NCBI RefSeq assembly: GCF_024169515.1
Contig: NZ_JAMKCQ010000001.1
Location: 1,054,001 to 1,118,000, forward strand
Direction: 5' to 3'
Origin: Erwinia aphidicola
GTDB taxonomy: Bacteria > Pseudomonadota > Gammaproteobacteria > Enterobacterales > Enterobacteriaceae
Length of the DNA: 64,000 nt
Position numbers and translations under genes: made by a program. The notes beneath the pieces were generated by a model. It was not told where the DNA came from. It did no database searches and was given only the letters and a program-made list of their open reading frames with translations. The stretch's first letter is position 1, and every line of letters starts with the position of its first letter. Below are positions 26,814 to 35,073 of the stretch, in pieces.

Positions 26814-27020
26814 ATGGCAAAAAAAACAGCAAATCTACTTCCTGTCACAGCCCGGCTGCTTACCGATTTTGGTGAGAGGCTCAAGCTGGGACACCTGAGC
26901 CGTAAACTGACAGCCAAACAACTTCCGGAACGGACAGGTTTAAGGCCACTAACGCTGCGTTCGCTTCATGCAGGGGCACTGAGCCGTGTGAGGTTAGTAT
27001 TACCCGATACTTTCGTCTGA
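26814..27020 (+). pseudogene. Truncated HipB-like antitoxin
   Basis: MAKKTANLLPVTARLLTDFG, then ERLKLGHLSRKLTAKQLPER, then TGLRPLTLRSLHAGA is the first HTH part of a HipB-like antitoxin (family pattern: GERLKLARLRRKLTAKQVAERAG). After about 55 residues the similarity ends abruptly and a short unrelated tail leads to a stop. A matching toxin C terminus follows in another frame at 27005. Together they look like a hipBA operon collapsed by an internal deletion, so it is unlikely to work as a toxin-antitoxin module. Confidence 0.65.
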
Positions 27021-27157
27021 ACCTGGCAGAGGCTGATGAAATCATTCATAACTTTATTGACATCGTGAGTCAGTGGAGGACCATTGCCAATGGTTTACAA
27101 CTCCCTCAGCGGGAACAGGAATATATGGCGGAAGCATTCAGGCTTGCGGTGAATTAG
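27005..27157 (+). pseudogene. C-terminal remnant of a HipA-like toxin kinase
   Basis: A frame without its own start encodes RYFRLNLAEADEIIHNFIDI, then VSQWRTIANGLQLPQREQEYMAEAFRLAVN and a stop. The LxxxEAxxI...VxxWRxxAxxLGLxxREIExMxxAF pattern is typical of the last 50 residues of HipA-family kinases. The catalytic kinase part is missing entirely. It overlaps the end of the truncated HipB frame, marking the deletion junction near 27000. Confidence 0.55.
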
Positions 27158-27252
27158 CCACTTACCAAGTCGTGATGAACGTCTCATTTTATCTGTCCCG
27201 ACTGGACAGGGCGAACGGCCACATGCTAGTTGTTAACCGCACGGAAGAGTGA

Positions 27253-27273
27253 ATTTATATTGTAAATATAAAT
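27253..27273. promoter_or_regulatory. Perfect AT-rich inverted repeat upstream of sugar operon
   Basis: ATTTATATT-GTA-AATATAAAT: 9-bp perfect arms with a 3-base spacer, about 140 bases before the aldolase start. It could be a repressor or activator site, or a residual operator of the decayed region upstream. Confidence 0.4.
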
Positions 27274-27302
27274 GCCTCTTTCCAGGATAAATAATTCAAG
27301 AG

Positions 27303-27328
27303 TAATGGTTTGGCCCCCCGAACCATTA
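27303..27328 (+). promoter_or_regulatory. Leader hairpin, candidate antiterminator target
   Basis: TAATGGTT / AACCATTA, an 8-bp perfect stem with a 10-base GC-rich loop, 22 bases before the terminator hairpin at 27351. As an RNA leader element it could be the site where the GlpP-like protein encoded by the operon's second gene acts. This is inference from position and from how Bacillus GlpP works on the glpD leader. Confidence 0.4.
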
Positions 27329-27350
27329 TCATCAGGGTACGTGAAGAGTA

Positions 27351-27386
27351 AGCCCTCAGAGATTCGTTTCTCTGAGGGCTTTTTTT
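27351..27386 (+). terminator. Intrinsic terminator in the leader of the sugar operon
   Basis: AGCCCTCAGAGA / TCTCTGAGGGCT is a perfect 12-bp stem with a TTCGTT loop followed by six further T. It lies only 24 bases before the aldolase ATG and just ahead of its AGGAGG ribosome binding site. Upstream there is only decayed sequence, so the terminator either ends leader transcripts (attenuation) or insulates the operon from read-through. Confidence 0.85.
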
Positions 27387-27410
27387 GTTTTTCTACTCAG
27401 GAGGAATTCA

Positions 27411-28202
27411 ATGTCTAAACAACGTCGTCTGTCGAGAATTTTTGCAAAAGATGGCAAATCGGTCACGCTGGCGCTGGATGGTTATCACTTTTCAACGAAA
27501 ACAGCGGGTATTGATAATACACTCAGTCAGCTGCCAGATTTGGTCGCGCAGGGTCTCGACTGTGCGCTGGTCACTTACGGCATGCTGAAAAACTTCGGTG
27601 AGGCATTAAGCCACGTTCCTGTGGTATTACGCGTCGATAGCACGGTGAGTATTTTTGATAATAGCGTGCCCGATACCGTTGCGGTGTTCTCCATTGAAGA
27701 TGCGCTGAAAGTCGCGGCGGAGGGCGTGGTGTGCATGACCTTCCCCGGCGCCTTCAACGAGGAGAAAACCCACCTTATGGCGATGCAGCTGGCGCAGGCG
27801 GCCGACCGCTGGAATATGCCGCTGATTGTTGAATCCCTCCCTTACGGCTATGCCGTGACCAGCGACGACTCGAACAACCCGAAGATCATTGCGGCGGCGG
27901 CCAGAGCCGCGGTGGAGCTGGGCGCAGACGTGATCAAAACCCGCTTTAGCGGTACTGACGACGACCGGCTGATCGTCGAGGCGGCAGGCGCACCGGTGCT
28001 GGCGCTCGGCGGGCCTAAAACCGGTATCGACGGCTACTTTCAATTTGTACAGCACTGCATGCAGGCTGGCGCAAAAGGGGTGGCGGTGGGCCGCAATATC
28101 ACGCAGGACCCACAGCCAGCAAAAGTGGTAGCAGGTCTGAATGCCATCATCCATCACAATGCCACGGCGGAAGATGCTTACGGCCTCTACATGGCTCATT
28201 AA
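27411..28202 (+). CDS. Class I aldolase of the DeoC/FbaB (LsrF-like) family
   Basis: 263 residues. A TIM-barrel Schiff-base aldolase: VTLALDGYHF at strand 1, VPVVLRVDST, MPLIVESLPYG, the catalytic-lysine strand GADVIKTRFSG and GAKGVAVGRNITQDP for phosphate binding. Relatives cleave phosphorylated ketoses (FbaB, LsrF, DhnA type). In this operon it probably cleaves the phosphorylated sugar made by the kinase or PTS genes. It has an ideal AGGAGG site and is first in a six-gene run. Substrate not assignable. Confidence 0.82.
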   Translation: MSKQRRLSRIFAKDGKSVTLALDGYHFSTKTAGIDNTLSQLPDLVAQGLDCALVTYGMLKNFGEALSHVPVVLRVDSTVSIFDNSVPDTVAVFSIEDALKVAAEGVVCMTFPGAFNEEKTHLMAMQLAQAADRWNMPLIVESLPYGYAVTSDDSNNPKIIAAAARAAVELGADVIKTRFSGTDDDRLIVEAAGAPVLALGGPKTGIDGYFQFVQHCMQAGAKGVAVGRNITQDPQPAKVVAGLNAIIHHNATAEDAYGLYMAH

Positions 28203-28216
28203 CATCGGAAATCACT

Positions 28217-28768
28217 ATGCAGTTAAATAACACCATTATTCCCTCAGTCAGAAAGTATAAGCACCTGGAAAAGGCGCTCGCCTGCCCGTCGGAGTATCTG
28301 CTGTTGTCGGAGGCCAATATCGGCAACCTGCAGTCGCTGATTGGCAAATGTCATCAGGGCGGTAAAAAAGTGCTGGTCCATCTTGAACTGCTCGGCGGAT
28401 TTAAACCGGACCAGGCAGGGATCGCCCTGCTAAAAAATTATTACCGGGTTGATGGTGTTATCTCATCCAATCTTTCCGCGCTGCGCTATGCCAAAAAAGA
28501 GGGGCTGCTGACCATCTTTCGCGTGTTGCTTATTGATTCGCGCTCGCTCGACCACTCCATCGATATCGTTAAGCACAACCCGCTGGATGCGATTGAAATT
28601 TTACCGGCTGAATACGCCTGTCAGTGCCTGGAATTAATCAGCCGCAATTTAAACGGCTGTGAGGTGGTATTTATCGCCGGGGGCTTCGTAAAGCGCAAAA
28701 CCCTTGTAGAGAAAATATTCCATGCCGGATTTAAAGGGATCACCACCAGCGAACCTGGCTTATGGTAA
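28217..28768 (+). CDS. GlpP-family antiterminator
   Basis: 183 residues, a length typical of GlpP (glycerol-3-phosphate-responsive antiterminator of Bacillus, about 190). IPSVRKYKHLEKALACPSEY, then LLLSEANIGNL, VLVHLELLGGFKPDQAGIALLK, DGVISSNLSALRYAKKEGL and FIAGGFVKRKTLVEKIF, then GITTSEPGLW follow the family order. In Bacillus GlpP binds glycerol-3-phosphate and prevents termination in the glpD leader. Here it sits second in an operon whose leader has a strong terminator, so autoregulated antitermination by a sugar phosphate is likely. Confidence 0.85.
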   Translation: MQLNNTIIPSVRKYKHLEKALACPSEYLLLSEANIGNLQSLIGKCHQGGKKVLVHLELLGGFKPDQAGIALLKNYYRVDGVISSNLSALRYAKKEGLLTIFRVLLIDSRSLDHSIDIVKHNPLDAIEILPAEYACQCLELISRNLNGCEVVFIAGGFVKRKTLVEKIFHAGFKGITTSEPGLW

Positions 28769-28788
28769 CCAATCAGGAGTCCACGCTA

Positions 28789-30327
28789 ATGAATGATGAA
28801 TTCGTCATGGGCATTGATAATGGCGGCACCTTCACCAAGGCCGCCATTTACGACCGCCGCGGTAAGGTTATCGCCAGCGCCGCACAGTCCACCCGCATGC
28901 TGACCCCGCAAGAGCATCACACCGAACGCGATATGGATGAACTCTGGGCCGCCAATCTTGCCGTTATCCGGCAAGCGCTTGAGCAGTCCGGCATTGCCGC
29001 CAGCCAGATCAAAGGCATTGCCGTGACCGGCCACGGCAACGGGCTGTATCTGGTCGATAAAAGCGGTCATCCGCTGCGTAACGGCATTATCTCCACCGAC
29101 AGCCGGGCAAAAGAGTATGTGGAGAGATGGCAAAACTCGCCGGAATTTATCTCCCACGTTCTGCCCAAAACCATGCAGTCGGTCTGGGCCGGGCAGCCCG
29201 TCGCCCTGCTGGCCTGGCTGCAGGACCACGAGCCGGAAACGCTGCAAAAAACCCACGCGATTTTTATGGTAAAGGACCTGGTCCGCTTCTGGCTGACCGG
29301 GGAAGCCTGCGTGGAGCTGACCGATATCTCCGGCACCAGCCTGATTAACGTGCGCGAGCGCCGCTACGACGACGAACTGCTGGCGTGGTGGGGCCTTACT
29401 GAGCTGCGCGACAGGTTACCACCGATTAAGCTCTCCACCGACTGCTGCGGCACCCTCAGCGCGGAGAGCGCCCGCCAGACCGGGCTGCAGGCGGGAACGC
29501 CGGTTGCCGGGGGCGTGTTCGATATCTCTGCCTCTGCTATCGCCTGCGGCATCAACAGCGTGGATAAGCTGGCGATCGTCACCGGCACCTGGAGCATCAA
29601 CGAGTACGTCACCGATCGACCGGTGATCGACAAAGATCTGTTTATGACCTCCATCTACCCGATCGACGGTAAATGGCTGATCACCGAGGCCAGCCCCACC
29701 TCGGCCAGTAATCTGGAGTGGTTCATCAATAACTTTATGGAGGGCGAGCGGGAAAAAGCGGCCTCGGAGGGTTCATCCGTTTACGACCTGTGCAGCGCGC
29801 TGGTCTCCTCCACTACGCCGCAAGAAAGCCACCTGCTGTTCTTTCCCTTTGTCTTTGGCTCCAACACCATCCCGGATGCCTCCGCCGGCTTTATCGGCGT
29901 CAGCAGCTTCCATAAAAAGGCTCATTTCCTGCGAGCGATCTATGAGGGCGTGGCGTTTAGCCACCTCTATCACACCGAGCGTTTACGCCATATCAACCCG
30001 CAGTTAAGCCGCACGATTCGCATTGCGGGCGGGGTTACTAACTCCCCTGCCTGGCTGCAGCTGTTCGCCGATATCTTTCAGGCGCGGCTGGAAATCGTCG
30101 ATGTCAAAGAGCACGGCACGCTGGGCACGGCGATGACGGCAGCGGTGATGATCGGCTGGTTTGACGACGTCTTTAGCGCCTCTCACGCGATGGTCCACGT
30201 CTCGCGCACCGTGCTGCCCAACCCGGACAATCAGCAGGTCTATCAGGACAAATATCAGCTGTACAAAAATCTGCTGTCAGAGATGCAGTCCCCGTGGCGG
30301 CGCTGCAGCCACTTCATCACCGATTAA
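28789..30327 (+). CDS. FGGY-family carbohydrate kinase
   Basis: 512 residues from the ATG preceded by AGGAG; an ATG nine codons upstream overlaps the antiterminator gene. Phosphate-1 motif MGIDNGGTFTKAAIYDRRG, substrate region VTGHGNGLYLVD, GGVFDISASAIACG and the C-terminal IAGGVTNSPAWLQLFADIF, then GTLGTAMTAAVM are hallmarks of FGGY kinases such as xylulose, erythritol and L-xylulose kinases. It phosphorylates a pentose, polyol or ketose in the cytoplasm. Substrate specificity cannot be deduced. Confidence 0.87.
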   Translation: MNDEFVMGIDNGGTFTKAAIYDRRGKVIASAAQSTRMLTPQEHHTERDMDELWAANLAVIRQALEQSGIAASQIKGIAVTGHGNGLYLVDKSGHPLRNGIISTDSRAKEYVERWQNSPEFISHVLPKTMQSVWAGQPVALLAWLQDHEPETLQKTHAIFMVKDLVRFWLTGEACVELTDISGTSLINVRERRYDDELLAWWGLTELRDRLPPIKLSTDCCGTLSAESARQTGLQAGTPVAGGVFDISASAIACGINSVDKLAIVTGTWSINEYVTDRPVIDKDLFMTSIYPIDGKWLITEASPTSASNLEWFINNFMEGEREKAASEGSSVYDLCSALVSSTTPQESHLLFFPFVFGSNTIPDASAGFIGVSSFHKKAHFLRAIYEGVAFSHLYHTERLRHINPQLSRTIRIAGGVTNSPAWLQLFADIFQARLEIVDVKEHGTLGTAMTAAVMIGWFDDVFSASHAMVHVSRTVLPNPDNQQVYQDKYQLYKNLLSEMQSPWRRCSHFITD

Positions 30328-30337
30328 TGAGGCAAGC

Positions 30338-31099
30338 ATGGATCTGAACTTAAAAAACCGTAGCGCCATCGTCACCGGGGGTGCCAGCGGGCTGGGGAAA
30401 GAGCTGGTGCTGTCGCTGGCAAACGAAGGGGTCAACATCTGCTTCAGCTACTTAACGCATGAGGAGAGCGCGCAGCAGCTGGTTGCCAGCGTGAAAAACG
30501 CCACCGGCGTCAACATTATCGCGGTGAAAACCGATCTGGCGGATGAGCAAAGCCGGGAAGCGCTGTTCGCAACCTGCGTTGCAAGGCTGGGTAGCGCGGA
30601 CATCCTGATCAATAACGCGGCGATCTGGCTGAGCGGCTACGTCACTGAATTATCCCAGCAGGAGTGGGACCGGGTGATGAACATCAATCTGAAAGCGGTG
30701 TTTCACCTCAGCCAGCTGTTTGTTAATCACTGCCTGCAGCGGGACCAGGCGGGCAGCATTCTGAACATTACCTCGCAGGCGGCCTTTCACGGCTCCACCA
30801 CCGGGCATGCGCACTACGCGGCCAGTAAAGCGGGCCTGGTGGCGTTCGCCATTTCGCTGGCGCGCGAGGTCGCCCGGCAGAAAATCAACGTCAATAACCT
30901 CGCCGTCGGGATGATGGATACCGCGATGGTTCGTGACCAGCTCGAACGGGATCCTGACTATTACCTGAAGCGCATTCCGCTGGGCCGGGTGGCCCAGCCC
31001 GAAGAGATCGCCGACATCGGCGTGTTTATGGTCTCCCCTAAAACCCGCTATATGACCGGGGCCACGGTCGATGTCACTGGCGGGATGTTGATGCGTTAA
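30338..31099 (+). CDS. Short-chain dehydrogenase/reductase
   Basis: 253 residues starting at MDLNLKNRSAIVTGGASGLG. Cofactor motif TGGASGLGKEL (about 13-23), NNAA (ILINNAAIWLSG), and the catalytic Ser-Tyr-Lys set in ITSQAAFHGS and HYAASKAG. The C-terminal MTGATVDVTGGML is the usual family end. Probably interconverts a keto and hydroxyl group of the operon's sugar or polyol. The start is ten bases after the kinase stop. Confidence 0.9.
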   Translation: MDLNLKNRSAIVTGGASGLGKELVLSLANEGVNICFSYLTHEESAQQLVASVKNATGVNIIAVKTDLADEQSREALFATCVARLGSADILINNAAIWLSGYVTELSQQEWDRVMNINLKAVFHLSQLFVNHCLQRDQAGSILNITSQAAFHGSTTGHAHYAASKAGLVAFAISLAREVARQKINVNNLAVGMMDTAMVRDQLERDPDYYLKRIPLGRVAQPEEIADIGVFMVSPKTRYMTGATVDVTGGMLMR

Positions 31100-31115
31100 C
31101 CCATGGAGAACAGTT

Positions 31116-32117
31116 ATGAAATGTCTGGCGATTGCCGATCTTTTTATCAATAAAGCGATGATGGAATCCGGCCTTAAGGCGCTCAGGGATGAAGGCATCG
31201 AGGTTGAAGTGCGCGAGTGGACGCATCCCTCCGTCGAGAAATTACAGCAGGATAATCTGCGGGTTGAGCAGCAGGGTGCCGAAGCCGTGGCGTTACCCGC
31301 AGAGCTGCTGCTGGCAGCGGAGGACGCCGACATCCTGATCGTTCAGTTCGCCCCGGTGAACACCGCCGTCCTCAACCAGCTGCCACAGCTGAAGATTATC
31401 GGCGTGCTGCGCGGCGGCGTGGAAAACGTCAATCAGGACGCTGCGCAGGTGCGCGGCATTGAGGTGATAAATACGCCGGGGCGCAATGCGCGCAGCGTGG
31501 CGGAGTTCACCGTGGGCATGATCCTCGCGGAGATGCGCAATATTGCCCGTTCGCACGCTGCGCTGCGCGCTAAAATCTGGCGCGGGGAGAGCCCTAACCA
31601 TCGGGCGATCCCGGAGATTGGCGGTAAGGTGGTCGGCCTTGTCGGGCTGGGCAATATCGCCCGGAGGGTCGCCGGTTACCTTAGTGCGTTTGGTACGGAG
31701 ATTATCTTTTACGATAAGTACGTTAGCGGACACGATCGCTATGAAAAAGTCGATTCGCTGGATGAGCTGGTCAAACGCGCTGATGTTATCTCGCTGCACG
31801 CCCGGCTGACGCCGGAAACCGCGCAGATGATTAACGCGCATCATTTTTCCCTGATGAAAAGCAGCGCGATAATCGTCAATACCGCCCGCTCCGGGTTAAT
31901 CAATGAGGGCGACTTAATTGCGGCCTTACAAGCCGGGAAAATTATGGGTGCCGCGCTGGATACCTTTGATGACGAACCGCTGCCGGATAACAGCCCCTTT
32001 TACACGCTGAATAACGTAACGATTACGCCACATATTGCCGGTAGCACTATGGATGCCTTCAGCAACTCGCCCAAACTATTTTCTGAGGCGCTGCTGGCCA
32101 GGCTTAATAAAAAATAA
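31116..32117 (+). CDS. D-2-hydroxyacid dehydrogenase (phosphoglycerate dehydrogenase-like)
   Basis: 333 residues. NAD-binding motif GGKVVGLVGLGNIARRVAGY (about 168-187), catalytic Arg in VNTARSGLINEGDLI, Glu in DTFDDEPLP and His in VTITPHIAGSTMDA give the R-E-H triad of the family. AQVRGIEVINTPGRNARSVAEF, then TVGMIL is the conserved substrate-domain junction. It likely oxidises or reduces a sugar-derived hydroxyacid. Located between the SDR and the PTS permease in the same operon. Confidence 0.88.
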   Translation: MKCLAIADLFINKAMMESGLKALRDEGIEVEVREWTHPSVEKLQQDNLRVEQQGAEAVALPAELLLAAEDADILIVQFAPVNTAVLNQLPQLKIIGVLRGGVENVNQDAAQVRGIEVINTPGRNARSVAEFTVGMILAEMRNIARSHAALRAKIWRGESPNHRAIPEIGGKVVGLVGLGNIARRVAGYLSAFGTEIIFYDKYVSGHDRYEKVDSLDELVKRADVISLHARLTPETAQMINAHHFSLMKSSAIIVNTARSGLINEGDLIAALQAGKIMGAALDTFDDEPLPDNSPFYTLNNVTITPHIAGSTMDAFSNSPKLFSEALLARLNKK

Positions 32118-32200
32118 CCCTCACGCTGTACTCAATCCACATAGCCAACCGGGCGCGGAATATTCCGTGCCCGTATCTTCCGCACGCTGAAGGAATGATT

Positions 32201-33463
32201 ATGGATATTATCAACAGCATTATCAGTCTGGGGGCATCCGTCATGATGCCCGTAATATTCTTTATTATTGCGCTTTGCTTTGGGGTCACCCTCGGCACGG
32301 CATTTAAAGCCGGGATGCTGGTGGGGATCGGGTTTGAAGGGGTCGGACTGGTGATTGGCCTGCTGCTGACCCATCTCGGCCCCGCTTCGCAGGCGATGGT
32401 TGAACGCATTGGCCTGCACCTGACGGTGGTCGATACCGGCTGGCCCACGGCCTCAACCATCGGCTGGGGCTCGCCGCTGATGCTGCCGGTGGTGGTCGGT
32501 TTTATTATCATCAACCTGGCGATGCTGCTGCTGAAAATCACCAAAACGGTGAATATCGATATCTTCAACTACTGGATATTCCTGCTTGTGGGTTCAGTGG
32601 TGTATGCCGGAACCGGTAATTACTGGCTTGCTGTCGGGATGACCTTCGGCATATTTATTCTGACGCTGCTGGCGGCAGATTTCACCGCGCCCTACCTGCA
32701 GAAAAATTATCACCTCAAGGGGATCTCATTCCCCCATCTTACCTGTATATGCTACGTGCCCTTTGCCATGGTCTGTAATTACCTTATTGATAAGACCCCG
32801 CTGATCAGAAAAATAAACTTCGACCCGGAAACCATTAACAAAAAGTTTGGCGTTTTTGGTGAACCGCTGACGTTAGGCTTTGTGCTGGGGTTACTGCTGG
32901 CGCTGTTGGCCGGATATGGTGCGTCGGCGGCGGTTGCGCTGGCGATTAAGGTCGCGGCGGCCATGCTGCTGCTGCCAAAAATGATCGAGATCCTGGTGCA
33001 GGGGTTGATGATCGTGCGTGATGCGGCGGAAGCAAAGCTGAAGGCGAAATTCCCCGGTCGGGATTTCTACATCGGCATGGATACGGCGTTACTGATTGGC
33101 GAACCTTCGGTGCTGGCAACCGGGCTGCTGCTTATCCCTGTGACGGTGGTGCTGTCCGTCATTCTGCCGGGCAACCGCGTGCTGCCGTTCGTTGACCTGG
33201 CGTCACTGATGTTCCTGCTGGCGATGGTCACGCCCTTCTGTAAACGCAATATGTTCCGCATGTTTATTACCGGCACGCTGATCGTCACCTGCATTTTGTA
33301 CGTCGGCAGCGACATTTCCCCGGAGTACACGCAGGCGGCGCGAAACGCCAATATCCCGATCCCGGAGGGGATGTCTGAGGTAACCAATATGGTCGGGGGA
33401 GCCACCACTCCCGTCGGCTGGCTGGCAGTGAAGTTCGCGGAGCTGTTTGGCACTGCGCATTAG
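32201..33463 (+). CDS. PTS Gat-family (galactitol-type) IIC permease
   Basis: 420 residues; start chosen at the second ATG because AAGGA precedes it by six bases. Ten or so transmembrane segments, with family features GTAFKAGMLVGIGFEGVGLV, TVVDTGWPTASTIGWGSP, FSWG-like loops, FYIGMDTALLIGEPSVLATG and VGGATTPVGWL near the end. IIC proteins carry the substrate across the inner membrane and need IIA and IIB partners for phosphorylation. None is present in the window, so it either borrows them or acts with distant genes. Last gene of the operon. Confidence 0.88.
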   Translation: MDIINSIISLGASVMMPVIFFIIALCFGVTLGTAFKAGMLVGIGFEGVGLVIGLLLTHLGPASQAMVERIGLHLTVVDTGWPTASTIGWGSPLMLPVVVGFIIINLAMLLLKITKTVNIDIFNYWIFLLVGSVVYAGTGNYWLAVGMTFGIFILTLLAADFTAPYLQKNYHLKGISFPHLTCICYVPFAMVCNYLIDKTPLIRKINFDPETINKKFGVFGEPLTLGFVLGLLLALLAGYGASAAVALAIKVAAAMLLLPKMIEILVQGLMIVRDAAEAKLKAKFPGRDFYIGMDTALLIGEPSVLATGLLLIPVTVVLSVILPGNRVLPFVDLASLMFLLAMVTPFCKRNMFRMFITGTLIVTCILYVGSDISPEYTQAARNANIPIPEGMSEVTNMVGGATTPVGWLAVKFAELFGTAH

Positions 33464-33546
33464 CGGTGAAGGATTGTGGCGGGCGGAGTGAACGTGACTG
33501 AGTTGATACGGTTGCAGGGGCAACCGTATCAACCCGGTGCCATTGA

Positions 33547-33879
33547 TTAGTCGTACAGCCACTTCCCTGCCTTAGCCGATTCAATCAGCATCCCAAGAGT
33601 GAAGTCGGGTACAGGAGTGACTGGAAATTTCTTGAAGGGATTCCACGAAAAAGGCTCATCAGGATAGTAAGTTTCAATCATGTAACTCCTCTGTTGAACC
33701 TGGAATTCTCTAAAGAACTCGTCCATTAAATCTTCGGCTTCACCAACATCTAAGCGCATATCCGTGTCTAAATCAGTTGCGGGTGTGAGCAGCCGTTGCT
33801 TCTTTTCGTTGTTAAATAAATAAACACCGTTGTAGCGCCTTGCCAGTGCGATAACCCGCTGCTCAATATCATCGTCCAT
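33547..33879 (-). CDS. DUF1493-family small acidic protein
   Basis: 110 residues. DTDMRLDVGEAEDLMDEFFREFQV followed by YYPDE and a late FTLGMLIESAKAGKW is the pattern of enterobacterial DUF1493 proteins, which resemble acyl-carrier-like helices but usually lack the phosphopantetheine serine; none is obvious here. Family function is unknown to me. It stands alone, divergent from the DUF1294 gene. Confidence 0.75.
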   Translation of the reverse strand: MDDDIEQRVIALARRYNGVYLFNNEKKQRLLTPATDLDTDMRLDVGEAEDLMDEFFREFQVQQRSYMIETYYPDEPFSWNPFKKFPVTPVPDFTLGMLIESAKAGKWLYD

Positions 33880-34090
33880 GCTTTATCGTTCCTCCCTTTT
33901 AGTGAGGGAATGGCAGCTGCACCCCCTCAATGAACCTAAAATCATAGCGATCAAATTATCAGCATTCTGGAGTTTAAAAGCGATCTCATGCCTTGGATAT
34001 CGCTCCTTCCCATCTCTTGCTTTCTCGCGAATCCTGCGCAAAATCAGCTACAATCGTCCCTCTTTCTCAACAGTGGCCACCGTAAATCCC

Positions 34091-34444
34091 ATGACCCTCA
34101 ATACCTTCTGTTACCTGCTTCTGGCCTTAGCGGCGGTCGCCAGTGCGCTGCTGCCGCACCCGCTGGTGATGTGGTTGCTGCTCGCCAGCGTGCTGACGTT
34201 TGTCATCTACGGCGGGGATAAAATGGCGGCGCGCAAAAGCTGGCGCAGAGTGCCGGAGTCGACGTTGCTGGTGCTGGGACTGGCGGGGGGATGGCCGGGT
34301 GCGGTGCTTGGTCAGCAGCTGTTTCGCCATAAAACGCAGAAGCAGCCGTTTAAGCGTTACTTCTTTATTACTGTTCTGCTGAACATCGGGATGATGGTCG
34401 CGCTTTACTGGTTTTATCCGAACGTCATCAGCCTGGTGATGTGA
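34091..34444 (+). CDS. DUF1294-family membrane protein
   Basis: 117 residues from the ATG giving MTLNTFCYLLLALAAVASAL. Three or four transmembrane helices surround the conserved core FVIYGGDKMAARKSWRRVPESTLL, GLAGGWPGAVLGQQLFRHKT and KQPFKRYFFITVLLN, the DUF1294 signature. Function unknown; it is a small inner-membrane protein often found alone or fused to a cold-shock domain. Here no cold-shock domain is present. Confidence 0.85.
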   Translation: MTLNTFCYLLLALAAVASALLPHPLVMWLLLASVLTFVIYGGDKMAARKSWRRVPESTLLVLGLAGGWPGAVLGQQLFRHKTQKQPFKRYFFITVLLNIGMMVALYWFYPNVISLVM

Positions 34445-34469
34445 TTGAGGAAAGCTGAATGTCAGGCAC

Positions 34470-34490
34470 AAAAAACCACCTCGCGGTGGC
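34470..34490 (-). terminator. Intrinsic terminator of the small lipoprotein gene
   Basis: Read on the minus strand, CCACC-GCGA-GGTGG followed by TTTTTT, about 90 bases past the lipoprotein stop. On the plus strand it also follows the DUF1294 gene but lacks a T run in that direction. Confidence 0.6.
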
Positions 34491-34578
34491 CAGTTTTAGT
34501 TGACCACTCCACTGGTCACTATGGAGTACCAATAAACTGGTGACTTAAAGAAGTAAAATCTGGGGGCGTTCTGCCCCC

Positions 34579-34935
34579 TCATTCTTTGGGATAAGAAAAT
34601 TCAGCAGTGACTAAATGAGACTCTGACTTATCAGATTGGACGTCATACGCGAAGTTATAACGCTCTCCATTTGTAAACTTAAATCCAAACACAGGGAGAC
34701 ACTCACCTTTCGGTACATAAACAGGCTTGTCATCGAAAATCTTGTGAAGAGAATCGCTATTGTCGCTATTGATTTGAATAGCAGTAATCCGCTCCTGTGG
34801 CTCCAGTGGTGACACCACACAAACTTGATTATCTTTGATATACGTCGTGGTCGATTTTCGTTCTACCATTCGATCACCCGACCCAGGGCATCCCGTTAAG
34901 AGAAATACGACACCCAGCAGCATTATGTTTTTCAT
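34579..34935 (-). CDS. Small periplasmic lipoprotein, possible T6SS immunity-like
   Basis: 118 residues. Signal peptide MKNIMLLGVVFLLTGC with lipobox LTGC, then PGSGDRMVERKSTTTY, IKDNQVCVVSPLEPQERITA and VYVPKGECLPVFGFKFTNGE. Two further Cys may form a disulfide. The layout recalls small enterobacterial lipoproteins annotated as putative type VI immunity lipoproteins, but no effector or T6SS gene lies in the window, so this link is weak. The gene is flanked by other accessory genes near the tRNA. Confidence 0.7.
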   Translation of the reverse strand: MKNIMLLGVVFLLTGCPGSGDRMVERKSTTTYIKDNQVCVVSPLEPQERITAIQINSDNSDSLHKIFDDKPVYVPKGECLPVFGFKFTNGERYNFAYDVQSDKSESHLVTAEFSYPKE

Positions 34936-35073
34936 GTTTAACGCCCTTTCCCTGTTACGATTTTCTGTAGCGATTCAGTTTTCATCCAAATCTGTCCCGT
35001 TACACTGTATCGACGGTGACAAAGAGCAGACGAAGAAACTATGGTAAATTAATCTTTTTTTGAGGCCTGAGGA

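Noticed and set aside
27305..27350. Possible SymE-like C-terminal fragment (TIIIRVREE) before the sugar operon
   Set aside because: Only about nine residues look similar and they overlap a hairpin; too short to support.
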